Notes: generated by a model from the letters alone, not told the origin. Shown: positions 8,750 to 18,813, counted from the first letter of the stretch. The stretch is DNA of 39,680 bases from a virus (IMGVR_UViG_3300042898_000380:1-39680); one strand, 5' to 3'. Translations and numbers: made by a program.

Positions 8750-11700
8750 TTAGTCTCCGATTAATCCACCAAAGAGAACATCATATGCCCCTTGAGTGTT
8801 TGCATTATAGGATGCCAACTCGCGCAGTTTTGCGATTGTTTGGTCTTTTAACATTTTGACCATTTGCTGTGAACCACCGAACTGTTCATAGCTTGCTCTC
8901 TGATCTTGATATGTCTGGTATGTTTGAGACATTTCACGAAGTTTTGCTTCGGTATCTGGAGCAATATTAAGATTTCTTGAAAGCATAAAGTTTAAGTCGT
9001 TAAGAGTATCTTTACGCTTAAATGCTGTTTGACCACCCTGTGATAGTTGTTCAGCAGCTAATGGACGTCCAGCAAAGAATATAGTTTTCCAAGCAGTAAA
9101 TTCTTTGCGTAGTTGTGTTCTTTGGAAGTCAACTACTGCTGTGCTAAGTGATGATTCAAACTCATCTTTTTTATTGTAATAGGCTTGAAGATCTGCTGCG
9201 GTCTGAACTTCCTTTAGGTAGTCATCAACACGCTTGTTCTGTGTAAGACCTAGATCTCTCATAGACTTATACGCATCCCAAGAGAATCCAGCCTTGTGAG
9301 GAATTAAGAAACCTGCAGCCAAAGGATGGTCATTAAACAACGCTTGGTTTTCATTAACAAACTGACCTGCTTCTTCAGCATAACGCAGTGGAGCAAGTCC
9401 CTTGCGCTCTGATTCTGTAAGCGTAAACGGAACTTGATTAGGGAACAGTTCAACCCATTTAGCGTAAGCGTCATCTATGTTTGTATATTGATCACGTAGT
9501 TTATTAAAGGTCTGCTTAAAGTTTGCTCGCCCATTATCACTAATCCATTGAGCCATATCTGACTTTAACTGGACTTGTGGTGATGCTGGTGCAAAGAAAC
9601 CAAAAGCAAAACGCATTCCTAAAATACCAATAACTGTATTCTTAACCTTCAAACGGTAATTTTCCAAATCTTGCGCTGAAGGTGGAATCAAGTTACCTTC
9701 TGCATCGTACTCTTTTGGAATACCGTGACCTGAAGCCTCAAGGTATGTAACTGCTTTACGCCAAGCGCTCGCATACTGAGAGTTGCGGTCATCTTGATTC
9801 ATCGCAGCGTATGCACGATTAATATGTGCTGGTAAAACCAACGATAAGAACGGTTGATCTACAGAGTATTTACCAAGTGCGTAGCCTCTAATTGTATCTG
9901 CTGCGCCTTTGTCAAAGATATTGACAAGACTAGATACAGTTCCAATACTAAATCCAGCTATTGGGCCAGAGAATGTAGGAATCATTGAGTCTGGGTTCAG
10001 AGATGGTGTAAGCATTTTGACTCGTGCTCCAAATTCCACAGGGAATGGAACTTTAAACTCAGACTTAATACCTAAACTCTCTAAAGTATTTTGTACTGCG
10101 TTGTAAACTGGACCAATAGCAGGGTATACGAAGTAATCTTCACCCTGATCGTCTTGTTGAATCCATCCTGAATGCGTTACACCCTCATAAGTAAGGGCTG
10201 CCTTGACAAGCGCTTCTGGGTTGTAACGAACAACGCGGTACATACGGCGATAGAAGTCTTCTGTAGCGCGATAGAAACGAGCAAAGTTACGAAGACCAAA
10301 GGCAAGTTGTGTACGAACCAGTGGGTTATCTACATACTTAAGAATTTGGCTTACTGCTCGCTCTTCAACAGCAGTTGCTAAAGCAACCTTTGCTCTTTCA
10401 GTAACAATTTCAATACCAGTTGTATTTGTAGGATCCATACCTTTTGTGTATGAAGCAATCCAAGCATCTTCAAAGCCAGACTTACGCATCTCTCTTCTGA
10501 TTTTAACCATTTCTTGCAAAACCATAGGTTGACGTGAAATACGAGCGTTAGCCATACCTAAGAAAGTCCAGCCATTCATCATAATATTAGATGTTACTTG
10601 GTTGACATCAACTGCAGGTATAAGAGTAGGTCCTATAACACCACGTGGAACTTCATTATAGTTATCAGGTAGATCATCTAGTGATAGTTTACCTTCAACT
10701 TTGTAGTTTCCAGACTTGTCTAAGACACGAACTTTGTTCAAAAGGTCTAAATTGATTTCACCGTCACGCATAACAAAGTTATTTTTAGCTCGATCAAAAG
10801 CAAGGTTAATGATACCTTCTGCATCCATATCGTTTTGCAAACGAGCATCTGATAAAAATTGCTTACCTTGCTTAGTCTGAAGCCAAGTACGCATATTATC
10901 AAGCGCTAGTTTTTTATTATCTAAATTGGCAATAGCAATTTTACCAAGTTCATCGTTAGAATAACGACTGATACTTAGTAGCCAGGTAAACATAGACTCT
11001 GTGCTGCCTGGGTCAATAGCCTGGAATTTGTATCCACGCTCACCTGGCTTTTTAACAAGGTTGAGACCAGGTGCTGATATCTCAAGAGCGTGTACCTTAA
11101 CACCTGTTTGTTGTGCAAGGTTTGTAGCACGTGCAATGTAGTCATTACCTAGTGCGTAGTTTGCTCCGCTTTCAGAAACTTCACCCAAAGCATTGTCAAT
11201 ATTACCGTATTTAATTTGTTCGGTAAGAAGTTCAATCTCTTCTTTATTCATTGGACCCATACCGAGGCTTTTACGCATATTGTTAATGCGACCTTCTGAT
11301 AAAGCACGTGCAAATATTTCACGAGTTTGGTTAGTTAATCCACCAGCAAGACCTTTCTCAAGGTCCTTAATCTGTGTTTCTATCGCAGCAATTTTAGGAC
11401 TATTGGCTGGCAGTCCTTTGATATCTTTTCTAAGAGATGCAATAGTGCCGCGTGTAGTTTCAAACTTTCCTTGAAGGTCTGTTAATTCTTTAGCGTAGCG
11501 ATCAACGTCTCTCTTGTTAATAAGACGCAGTGCTATACCTAGTGGGTTTGCAGAATCTAATATACCCTGCTTAGCAACTCCTTCAGCTTTGTTAACTGCA
11601 GCCATAAATGTATTAATACGATTTGAAAGAATACGATTCTTTGCTAGACCCCAGGCTGATTCACCGATAGCAAGGTTTACCATTAAGTCTTCGCCAGCGT

Positions 11701-13588
11701 TACGGAGAGCATAACGTGGACCAGCAAGAGTCAAGAATGACCAAGCGCTGGTCATATTGTTTGCAAAATTTGTGTTTGGCAAACCCATCATCTTTTGAAA
11801 CAATGTATTACGAGCAGCGGCTCTATCAAGATCTTTAATGCTTGGAGCAGCTACGTAATTGTTAAAGTCAGATGGGATAGAACCCTTGTCTGGGAATAGG
11901 TCATCTACTCCACCAAAAACAGCATTTGTTTTACCAGTAAGGTAACGAACAATCTGCTGTCCTGGTTGAGTCGTATTCATACCACGAAGTTCAGCGATTG
12001 TTCCCCAAAGACCATAGTAAGCATCTTTCTTTTTACCAACATCTGAAAGTGATTCAAATGCTGTAGCAAACAATTTTGCTTGTTGCCTAGGCATAATCAT
12101 AACTGCTGTGCGATAAATTTTTTCCATTGCATCTTTAGCAGTTACATCAAATACTTCTTTTTCAAAAATAGGAGCAATAGTAAATGCTGCCTTGGCACGG
12201 TCAATACGATGTTGAATGTAGGCTGTTGAAAACTTAGCAATACCTTTGAAGTTTGTCTTTGGAGTTACTCGTTGGATAAATTCTTTTTGTCCATTAATGA
12301 ATACTTCAGCAATTCCATCTGCTGTAGTTGCTCCATCAAACCAATAGTCATCTGTAAGTTTAGGACCAACGCGATCTAAGTTAAGAACTTTGCGACCAGT
12401 AGTAACAGCAGCAACGCGGATATCACGACCAACATTCATACGAGGCAAAATGACTCGCTTCATTCCTGGCTTGCCAACAATCATTTCATCTAGTTGCTTA
12501 GTGTTTTCAAAAAACGCTTTAGCGGTTGCTGCATTCTGTACAGGAATTTCTGCAGATTGAAATGATTTAATAACTGCTGGGCCAAACTCAGGCGCAAGAG
12601 TTTTTAGTTCTTGGCGTGCTGCAATAATTGCTTCTGGGTTTCTAGCGGCTTCCGCTTTACCCAATACTTGAAGTTTCTCACCATAGGTATTCCAAAAATC
12701 AATAGTACCTTGTTTTGAAAAGTATTCAGTTAAGTTTCCTGCTTTTCCAGTAACTACTTCAAGTGCGTATTTATTAACGTCGTATATACGCTTTGCCTTG
12801 CCAGCCAAAAGTAAAGGGTCTGCAAAGATTCTGTATGCAGCATCTACGGTTCCAGATACAGCTTTGTAATAAAAGCCAGATCCTTCTAATTGCGCTGGCG
12901 TAACAAGGTTAGCAACAAATCGTCCAGGAGAATATTTGGCTGCAGCAACTGCATCTTGTGTATCTTGGAAATTAGCACGGGCTGCTTCAACATCTTCTTC
13001 TGAACCAAATCCTGGAATTTGCTTGTTTCTTGTATCTGCAAGCATTATGTACTTTTTTTGCTCTTCAGGTACAGATGCAATAATACTTTCAGGTGCTTCA
13101 CCAGCCTGCAAACGCATAGCAATATCTACAGCGTCAGAACCCCATTTGCTTTTAGCATCGCTAATACGACCAGGGCTAAATACGTTATTGCCATCTTCTT
13201 TTGCTAAAGTCCAAGCATCGGAAATACCAACACCTTGATCTGCTGCAAGTTGAATGCTTCGAGCAACACGAGTGCTGGTATCAGATACCTTTTGTAGACC
13301 AGCTAATAAATCGCCTGCAGCTTCAGCAATTTGACCGCCTGTGTAGTGCCAAGCAGTACCAAAGAAACCACGAGGTGGTTTTACAACTGGATCTTCTTCA
13401 CCAAAGTTTTGTTTTAGAGAAGCCTGTTGTGCTGGAGTTTTTTTATTGTACGCTTCTTTAGCCATATCAGCAGGCAAATTAGAAAGAGTTTTGTGGGCTT
13501 CTAGTGCTTTGTAAAACTCATCAATTCTTTGCTTTTCTGTAGGATCTAATTGCGCTGCATAAGAGGCTGCTTTTAGATTATTAGACAT
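8750..13588 (-). CDS. Very large internal virion / ejection protein, 1612 aa
   Basis: This is the largest gene in the genome. The product is mostly alpha-helical, with hydrophobic stretches such as GMRFAFGFFAPASPQVQL, and no Walker, protease or transglycosylase motif that I can identify. Size, position downstream of the portal and helical content parallel the giant ejected proteins of podoviruses (T7 gp16-like in role, not in visible sequence). The start ATG shares one base with the stop of the upstream gene (TAATG). An embedded enzymatic domain cannot be excluded without profile searching. Confidence 0.7.
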   Translation of the reverse strand: MSNNLKAASYAAQLDPTEKQRIDEFYKALEAHKTLSNLPADMAKEAYNKKTPAQQASLKQNFGEEDPVVKPPRGFFGTAWHYTGGQIAEAAGDLLAGLQKVSDTSTRVARSIQLAADQGVGISDAWTLAKEDGNNVFSPGRISDAKSKWGSDAVDIAMRLQAGEAPESIIASVPEEQKKYIMLADTRNKQIPGFGSEEDVEAARANFQDTQDAVAAAKYSPGRFVANLVTPAQLEGSGFYYKAVSGTVDAAYRIFADPLLLAGKAKRIYDVNKYALEVVTGKAGNLTEYFSKQGTIDFWNTYGEKLQVLGKAEAARNPEAIIAARQELKTLAPEFGPAVIKSFQSAEIPVQNAATAKAFFENTKQLDEMIVGKPGMKRVILPRMNVGRDIRVAAVTTGRKVLNLDRVGPKLTDDYWFDGATTADGIAEVFINGQKEFIQRVTPKTNFKGIAKFSTAYIQHRIDRAKAAFTIAPIFEKEVFDVTAKDAMEKIYRTAVMIMPRQQAKLFATAFESLSDVGKKKDAYYGLWGTIAELRGMNTTQPGQQIVRYLTGKTNAVFGGVDDLFPDKGSIPSDFNNYVAAPSIKDLDRAAARNTLFQKMMGLPNTNFANNMTSAWSFLTLAGPRYALRNAGEDLMVNLAIGESAWGLAKNRILSNRINTFMAAVNKAEGVAKQGILDSANPLGIALRLINKRDVDRYAKELTDLQGKFETTRGTIASLRKDIKGLPANSPKIAAIETQIKDLEKGLAGGLTNQTREIFARALSEGRINNMRKSLGMGPMNKEEIELLTEQIKYGNIDNALGEVSESGANYALGNDYIARATNLAQQTGVKVHALEISAPGLNLVKKPGERGYKFQAIDPGSTESMFTWLLSISRYSNDELGKIAIANLDNKKLALDNMRTWLQTKQGKQFLSDARLQNDMDAEGIINLAFDRAKNNFVMRDGEINLDLLNKVRVLDKSGNYKVEGKLSLDDLPDNYNEVPRGVIGPTLIPAVDVNQVTSNIMMNGWTFLGMANARISRQPMVLQEMVKIRREMRKSGFEDAWIASYTKGMDPTNTTGIEIVTERAKVALATAVEERAVSQILKYVDNPLVRTQLAFGLRNFARFYRATEDFYRRMYRVVRYNPEALVKAALTYEGVTHSGWIQQDDQGEDYFVYPAIGPVYNAVQNTLESLGIKSEFKVPFPVEFGARVKMLTPSLNPDSMIPTFSGPIAGFSIGTVSSLVNIFDKGAADTIRGYALGKYSVDQPFLSLVLPAHINRAYAAMNQDDRNSQYASAWRKAVTYLEASGHGIPKEYDAEGNLIPPSAQDLENYRLKVKNTVIGILGMRFAFGFFAPASPQVQLKSDMAQWISDNGRANFKQTFNKLRDQYTNIDDAYAKWVELFPNQVPFTLTESERKGLAPLRYAEEAGQFVNENQALFNDHPLAAGFLIPHKAGFSWDAYKSMRDLGLTQNKRVDDYLKEVQTAADLQAYYNKKDEFESSLSTAVVDFQRTQLRKEFTAWKTIFFAGRPLAAEQLSQGGQTAFKRKDTLNDLNFMLSRNLNIAPDTEAKLREMSQTYQTYQDQRASYEQFGGSQQMVKMLKDQTIAKLRELASYNANTQGAYDVLFGGLIGD

Positions 13589-14007
13589 TAGTTACCTCGT
13601 GCTAGTGCATTCTGGTACAAGATAGAAATGGACCCATCTGTATCATATGGCAACATCTTTACTAAAATGTCTGAAAGTTTTTCTGTTGATTTTTGCATCA
13701 TAAGAGCATTTGCTCCAACACCAGGACCCATATCAATACCGTTTGTAATTGGTTCGTCTGGACGCTGTGTTGGTGCAAACAATGGAGTTACTGGAGATTG
13801 TGGTGCTGCATTTGCAGCAGCAGCTTCCATTTGACCCATTGGCATTCCTTTAGTATCAGGAGTCTTTGCAATAGGAGCACCAGATGCAATCTGTGCTAAT
13901 TCTGTTTGATCCCCATATGAAGCAGCAGGGACTCTATCTGTACGCTTTGCGTACTTTCCAGGACCAGATACACCCGCGATTGGGTTCTTGGCATCTTCAA
14001 GCGCCAT
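13588..14007 (-). CDS. Conserved portal-associated small protein, 139 aa
   Basis: The sequence pattern GVSGPGKYAKRTDRVPAASYGDQTELAQIASGAPI, seen here in parts at residues 13-48, is one I associate with hypothetical proteins next to portal genes in environmental phages. The middle is Pro/Ala-rich, with a helical C-terminus (EKLSDILVKMLPYD). It could be a head-completion or assembly chaperone; the function is not established. It is coupled by TAATG to the giant gene. Confidence 0.75.
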   Translation of the reverse strand: MALEDAKNPIAGVSGPGKYAKRTDRVPAASYGDQTELAQIASGAPIAKTPDTKGMPMGQMEAAAANAAPQSPVTPLFAPTQRPDEPITNGIDMGPGVGANALMMQKSTEKLSDILVKMLPYDTDGSISILYQNALARGN

Positions 14008-14218
14008 CGGTATCCTCCTGTATCTTTTCTAAATCGTTTGAAAACTCTTCCCACACTCTACTCACTTTTGATTTGCGAGTTGCGTGGTATATGGATAGTT
14101 CCATTAATTCTTCTGTGAATACTGTAAAACTGTTTGATAAGTTATGCAGAAACCCAGTAAGTACTACCAAGAAATCTGCAAGATGAACCGAACGGGGAAC
14201 TTCATTATGATTATCCAC
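13997..14218 (-). CDS. Small helical protein, 73 aa
   Basis: Starts at GTG 14218, with GAGGTGG seven bases upstream. The product is mainly helical (VHLADFLVVLTGFLHNLSNSF) with an amphipathic hydrophobic centre and acidic end, and overlaps the next gene by 11 bases. No family is recognised. The strong binding site and tight packing support it as real. Confidence 0.65.
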   Translation of the reverse strand: MDNHNEVPRSVHLADFLVVLTGFLHNLSNSFTVFTEELMELSIYHATRKSKVSRVWEEFSNDLEKIQEDTDGA

Positions 14219-14243
14219 GTTCGGTCCACCTCACTGAAATTAA

Positions 14244-14384
14244 TTAACCCTTTTTGACTTTGTTGCCTGGACGTCCTGCTGGAGTTACTCCGAAGTATGT
14301 CTTTCCACCTGCTGGCTTAGAAGTATCCTTCTTGCCCTCAACTGGCTTTGACATAGGCGCTGGAGCCTGTGATCCTTTGTTCAT
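14244..14384 (-). CDS. Small basic Pro/Gly/Lys-rich protein, 46 aa
   Basis: ATG 14384 has a near-perfect AAAGGAGGTGC upstream, the best ribosome binding site in the late operon, so high translation is likely. The sequence starts MNKGSQAPAPMSKPVEGKKD, with GGKTYFGVTPAGRPG near the end. It is unstructured and basic, resembling the other tiny late proteins. It lies directly downstream of the portal gene. Confidence 0.72.
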   Translation of the reverse strand: MNKGSQAPAPMSKPVEGKKDTSKPAGGKTYFGVTPAGRPGNKVKKG

Positions 14385-14401
14385 ATTGCACCTCCTTTAC
14401 T

Positions 14402-16162
14402 TTATTGACCGCCGCCGATTGAGGCGAGCAATGATGCAATGTCTGGTTTTCCTTGTGGAGCTGGTGAACCAGCAGCAGGGGCCATACCGCCAGGTTGTGA
14501 CTGTATTGGCTGCGAGGCAGAAGCGGAGGCCGCACCTGCTGCTGGATTCATCATTCCAGGTGCCATTGCTGGCATCTGAGGTTGTGGTTCTGGCGCAAAA
14601 GCCTCTTCCACAATAGTTTCGATTTGCTTACCCTTTTGACGGCCTTTAATTACTTCGGCAATACGGGTAATAATCTGTGATGGATCTTGTCCTTGTTGAG
14701 CAGCCAACGGAATAGTTTGTGCATATTGTGCAACAGCAACGCGTAGTGCATCACGCATTTCTTCAATATCAACCTTTTGTTCTTCTTGCGATACGTTAAT
14801 TTCAACTGGTAGTTCACGGCGTACATAATCACGTGATACGAGTTTGTCTGAACGCATTTGTAGCAAAGCAATAGTTGCACGGTTTGGATCCATACCAGAC
14901 ATAATTCCATAGCGAACATCTACTGTGTAGTCGCCATTAATAACCTTGGCAGGAGAGTATTTCATTGAATACGGTGTACCGTCATCAATGCCGCGAATTT
15001 CTTTAATCTTGTTACCAAAAATCTTTTCATCTACCTTAAAGCACAAACCAATAACTTCAACAAAGAGTTTAGCAAATTGTGATTGGGCTGCTTTAATCTG
15101 TGTATCAAAGCCTGCTTGTAGTGCTTGGACTCCACGACCTGTAACAACGGAGGCATCTGTTTGACCTGAACGAGATTCAGGATAACGAGCACCCATACGA
15201 AGTTCACGCTCTAGGATGCTTGACTCTTGGAAGACACCTGCTGGTAGTTCTAGTGGAACACGTCGGATACCTTGTGGATTAGCAGAACGCATAATTGCAT
15301 CTGGTCCCAAAGCAAGTTCCTGTACATCTTGTGGAATAGCAATAGGTGCTTGGATAGACTTCTCAGCTGCTTGAATCTGCAATACTGCAAAGCGAGCACG
15401 AGCAAGTTGTACTGCAAGTACGTCATCAAACTGACCGCGTGACTCACCATCAATAGATGAGCGTTGTGCTACACGCACCATACACTCACCGATTGGGTTA
15501 GGTGTACGAGATAGGATAAGATCTTTACGCTCTGGTAGGTAGATTGTGTCTTGGTCTTTGTCGTGATAACGAATCAAAGATAGATACGGTGAACCTGGTG
15601 TAAATGAGTTCTTATTAAGAATCTGGTCTGCAAACTCTGGGTACATAGATGCTAGGGTCTGAGCATCCATACCAACAATTTGAGTCAATGAGATACAGCG
15701 ACCAAAGCGATCTACCTCTGGGTATGCACCAAATGGATTAACAAATTTAATAATTGGGTTGTTGTTCTCATAATCAAAGTCAATCATTGCAATTAACTGA
15801 CCGTAGGTATTAAACCAATCAGCACCTGTGTACATCTGAATTTGAACATCAGACTCACTAATGTAATAGTTAGCAACACGAGCACGCATATCAGCGGCAC
15901 GTCGTGCTGCGTCAGAGACCATATTAGATGCTGAGCAGTTAAACGATGGCAGTGGTGCCATTGCTTCTGCTAAGTCACGAGCTGATACGTCAATGAGGTT
16001 TGCAATCAGAGGCTTTGGATATTCCTCAGAAAACATAGAGGGATAGACCTTTGATATGTCGCCTTGGCGAACAGAAAGGACGTCGCGCATACGTCCGTCA
16101 CGCGCTGCGTAACGGGTCTGCATACGACTTACCTTTGCGGTAATCTCTCTAATGTTTAACAA
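14402..16162 (-). CDS. Portal protein
   Basis: The 586-residue protein has a portal-like wing and crown with a long helical region (residues about 250-280), then an extended Pro/Ala/Gln-rich C-terminus. Its size and location, two small genes after TerL and before the virion-internal genes, match a portal. This ring of twelve subunits is the packaging channel and tail attachment site. Segments such as LRMGARYPESRSGQTDASVVTGRGVQ are typical of podovirus-like portals from actinobacterial phages. Assigned by pattern and synteny. Confidence 0.85.
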   Translation of the reverse strand: MLNIREITAKVSRMQTRYAARDGRMRDVLSVRQGDISKVYPSMFSEEYPKPLIANLIDVSARDLAEAMAPLPSFNCSASNMVSDAARRAADMRARVANYYISESDVQIQMYTGADWFNTYGQLIAMIDFDYENNNPIIKFVNPFGAYPEVDRFGRCISLTQIVGMDAQTLASMYPEFADQILNKNSFTPGSPYLSLIRYHDKDQDTIYLPERKDLILSRTPNPIGECMVRVAQRSSIDGESRGQFDDVLAVQLARARFAVLQIQAAEKSIQAPIAIPQDVQELALGPDAIMRSANPQGIRRVPLELPAGVFQESSILERELRMGARYPESRSGQTDASVVTGRGVQALQAGFDTQIKAAQSQFAKLFVEVIGLCFKVDEKIFGNKIKEIRGIDDGTPYSMKYSPAKVINGDYTVDVRYGIMSGMDPNRATIALLQMRSDKLVSRDYVRRELPVEINVSQEEQKVDIEEMRDALRVAVAQYAQTIPLAAQQGQDPSQIITRIAEVIKGRQKGKQIETIVEEAFAPEPQPQMPAMAPGMMNPAAGAASASASQPIQSQPGGMAPAAGSPAPQGKPDIASLLASIGGGQ

Positions 16163-16172
16163 TTATTAGTCC

Positions 16173-16358
16173 TTAGAATCCTTGTTCTGTTTGACCAGCT
16201 ACTTTAGTAGGCCATTCAACTTTGTCAACGGATGCTGCTGCTTCTGCTGCTGCATACTGCTTGCGACCTTGCATTGACGGAGTAGGCTCTGTGATAGCGC
16301 CTTTGTCTACGTAGACTTCTTCGCCCTCGGCGTTAGTAATCCAACTTGTTTGTCCCAT
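16173..16358 (-). CDS. Small conserved protein between TerL and portal, 61 aa
   Basis: The protein begins MGQTSWITNAEGEEVYVDKG and has an Ala-rich helix (QYAAAEAAASVDK). It is coupled by TAATG to the Lys-rich gene upstream. It has no recognised family; it may be an assembly accessory. Confidence 0.7.
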   Translation of the reverse strand: MGQTSWITNAEGEEVYVDKGAITEPTPSMQGRKQYAAAEAAASVDKVEWPTKVAGQTEQGF

Positions 16359-16474
16359 TATTTTTTCCTCTTCTTTTTAGTTGCAGCCTTTTTGATCATA
16401 GACTTCTTAGCAACCTTGACAATTACATTCTTATCTTTACGACCTGGCGTTGTAGGTGGCATTGGCATTTCCAT
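16358..16474 (-). CDS. Lys-rich mini-protein, 38 aa
   Basis: ATG 16474 to TAA 16358, 10 bases after the TerL stop and sharing one base with the next start. The product goes from MEMPMPPTTPGRKDK to a tail of AAATKKKRKK type and is strongly basic. It belongs to the set of very small basic late proteins in this phage. Confidence 0.68.
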   Translation of the reverse strand: MEMPMPPTTPGRKDKNVIVKVAKKSMIKKAATKKKRKK

Positions 16475-16484
16475 ATTTATCCCC

Positions 16485-18344
16485 TTAGACGAAGTGTCGC
16501 TCTTGTGCTGCTATCAGTTCGTCAATGTTGACGACTACTCGTTTTTGTCTTTCCGCCCTTGATAGGAACGGATTACGCATATGGTTTTGTTGGTATTGAC
16601 CATAGTTGAGCATCTCACGTGCTCGGATTTCACAGAACCAAAGCGCCATTACTAAGTCAGTCTTACCCTTAGTAGTTGGAGACCACGTAATAAGTTGTTC
16701 GATTAAAGCCTTGATGTTCTCAGTTTGATCTGATGGCACGTGGATAAGGTTATCTCTATGGTGCTTTCCATCTGCCTGCTTTGTTCCAAACAAGGTAGAC
16801 ATACTTGCTACGCCGAAGCCAGCATCCCATTTATTAGAACCAGTGTGGTGTTCTTTTAATTGAACGCCACGTGATGCTAAGTGCTGACGGATTCCTTCGT
16901 CCTGCGTTAAGAAAGACTGGAAAGCGTTTTTCTCTACAATCCACTCTGACGGTTTGTAGATTTCAGTCCAGTCAAAAATAAGCTGCCTAATTTGTGCTGG
17001 AGTTGGTCTAGTAATTTTATGAGTATCCACAATATAGCGTTTATGATCGTGGCGATTAATTGCATAACATACAACGGCAGTATCACCAACCATAGCAGGG
17101 TCCAAGCCGCAAATGAAAGTGAATCCATTAAGGTCTTTAGGATGACCTGGATAGCCCGCATTTAATGCACCCGCCTTACGCATTCCGTCAATCGAACCAC
17201 GAACACATACAGGGTCAAAAATAGCGTCATCTGAAATGTCCTGTTGCTGGTAAATCAAAGCCCACGTGGAAGCATCCATAGATTGGCGCTCGTTATATAA
17301 GTTGCGACCATTCCAACGTGGGTAAAGTCCCTCTGGTGTTTTATCAGAATCTAGCTGCCCATCAAATGGGGCATCACTTGCAGGCCAGAGAGTTTCCCAC
17401 TTATCAGGGTCTTCATCTGTCTGCAGTAGTGCTGGCATAGCCAGATACTTCCAAGGTACTAGACCGCCTGGATATCTGTCTGGGTTACGCAGTTCGCGGT
17501 ACAGGTCAATACTTGCAACGCGGGTTCCAATAATGATGAGCTTACCTGTTGGGTTCAAACGAGAACGGACGTCCTGCGTTAGCCACTTGATTTGACGTTC
17601 AAAGTCATTTGCGTTGCTCAGTGTTACAGCATCGTCTACAATAATCATATCGGCACGCTTGCCGTAAATTTGACCGCCGATACCTACGGCTTCAATGTTC
17701 GGATCCTTTTCACCAGACTCACGAAGTTCATCTCCAAAGGTGATGCGGGTTGCCTGCCAAGATGCTGACTTAGAGTTAAAGCCAACACCTGCGGCGTATG
17801 CCTGCTGGAGTTCCTCATACTGTGGATGAGTCAGTCTCTGCTTAATAGCGTACAAGAAGTCAGCCGCTAGGCGCTGAGTCTGTGAGACTATTAGGATTCT
17901 AAAGTTAGGGTTTCGAGCTACCTGCCACGTTGCGTAGTCAACCGTTACGGTCATAGACTTTGCGTGATTTGGCGGGATGTTAATTAGGATGCGGTTATCT
18001 GCAAGTCCTTGTTCCCACTTCATACTGGGATGGAGCCAACCAGGCTCACGTCCCTCAATTACATCTATCAGATTCTGTTGGTGCGGAAAAGTCTCGGAGT
18101 GCAAGAAGCGCTTACGAAATTCAGAGAAGGAAATGTCGTGGACGTCTCCAGAGGCAAAGGACTTATCTTTCAGACCCAACCTAGTACGATCTACTTTATC
18201 GGAGAATACCTTGTCGGTTCTGCGGTAGTACTCGTAGGTTTTCATTGACTTACCAGCTGAGGCACAAGCCTGCTCGATAGTCATACCTTCTGCTACACAG
18301 CCAAGGATAATTCTCTTGGCAATGTCGGCGGAATTATCTGCCAC
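16485..18344 (-). CDS. terL: Terminase large subunit with fused N-terminal HTH
   Basis: The start is GTG 18344 with GGAG seven bases upstream. Residues 8-55 look like a helix-turn-helix (AKRIILGCVAEGMTIEQACA). The ATPase has a variant P-loop PPNHAKS (124-130), Walker B MIIVDD (233-238) and the coupling GTR (273-275). The RNase-H-like nuclease has D415 in GLDPAMVG, E471 in IVEKNA and D563 in KTDLVMAL. The protein pumps DNA into the prohead and cuts it. No separate small terminase was found nearby; the fused N-terminal domain may recognise the packaging site. It is the first gene of the late operon. Confidence 0.95.
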   Translation of the reverse strand: MADNSADIAKRIILGCVAEGMTIEQACASAGKSMKTYEYYRRTDKVFSDKVDRTRLGLKDKSFASGDVHDISFSEFRKRFLHSETFPHQQNLIDVIEGREPGWLHPSMKWEQGLADNRILINIPPNHAKSMTVTVDYATWQVARNPNFRILIVSQTQRLAADFLYAIKQRLTHPQYEELQQAYAAGVGFNSKSASWQATRITFGDELRESGEKDPNIEAVGIGGQIYGKRADMIIVDDAVTLSNANDFERQIKWLTQDVRSRLNPTGKLIIIGTRVASIDLYRELRNPDRYPGGLVPWKYLAMPALLQTDEDPDKWETLWPASDAPFDGQLDSDKTPEGLYPRWNGRNLYNERQSMDASTWALIYQQQDISDDAIFDPVCVRGSIDGMRKAGALNAGYPGHPKDLNGFTFICGLDPAMVGDTAVVCYAINRHDHKRYIVDTHKITRPTPAQIRQLIFDWTEIYKPSEWIVEKNAFQSFLTQDEGIRQHLASRGVQLKEHHTGSNKWDAGFGVASMSTLFGTKQADGKHHRDNLIHVPSDQTENIKALIEQLITWSPTTKGKTDLVMALWFCEIRAREMLNYGQYQQNHMRNPFLSRAERQKRVVVNIDELIAAQERHFV

Positions 18345-18419
18345 GTGTCATCTCCTATTAGGCGCGAAGCGCCGAAAAAATTTTTGGGCGGAATGCCCAT
18401 TTCATATACTAGGGAAGAT

Positions 18420-18601
18420 GATGATTACTAGGCGCCGACTATTAATAGAACTATCCCGACTAAAAACCGCGACTGCGGAATCGGCAAGGCTCCCGAAGGA
18501 GCCACCGCGACTGAGGGGTAAGTCAGTGCTCAGCCCTAGGGGGCCTCGCAAGAGGCCAACCAGACAGTAGACGGGGCTTTCCAAACTTACAGCCCCTACT
18601 G
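18420..18601. other. Tandem stem-loop array (structured RNA or cos/pac candidate)
   Basis: Four stem-loops lie in a row: CCGC-GACT-GCGG (18467-18478), GGCTCC-CGAA-GGAGCC (18488-18503), GGCCTC-GCAA-GAGGCC (18542-18557, a GNRA loop) and a longer one pairing CAGTA/TACTG and GGGGCT/AGCCCC (18565-18601). CGACT occurs at 18436, 18457, 18470 and 18508, the last two within a repeated CCGCGACTG. The region is immediately upstream of terL, so it could be its leader RNA, a small RNA gene or a terminase recognition region. Confidence 0.6.
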
Positions 18602-18673
18602 TATATAAGGCAGGAAAAATACTTCATTTCCCGCTTTCCGTTATTTTATTTTATTATTGTTACGCACATCACA

Positions 18674-18703
18674 GGTTTTACTATTCTGACCTGCGGTTTT
18701 ACT
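18674..18703. repeat. Direct repeat GGTTTTACT x2, 21-bp spacing
   Basis: GGTTTTACT occurs at 18674-18682 and 18695-18703. The 21-bp period equals two helical turns, so a dimeric DNA-binding protein could contact both copies on one face. They lie in the divergent regulatory region. Confidence 0.45.
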
Positions 18704-18813
18704 GGATCACTTTAACTTTAGGAAATATATTTATTTGGGGAGTATAGGGACCACGCGGGTGAAAGTTAAAGACACGGGGTACCGATTTTGCCCCGTAGCA
18801 GACCCCCCGCCCC

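Noticed and set aside
14338-14919. Extra open frames inside the portal gene on both strands
   Set aside because: They are shadows with unnatural composition (many His, Leu, Cys) and no initiation signals.
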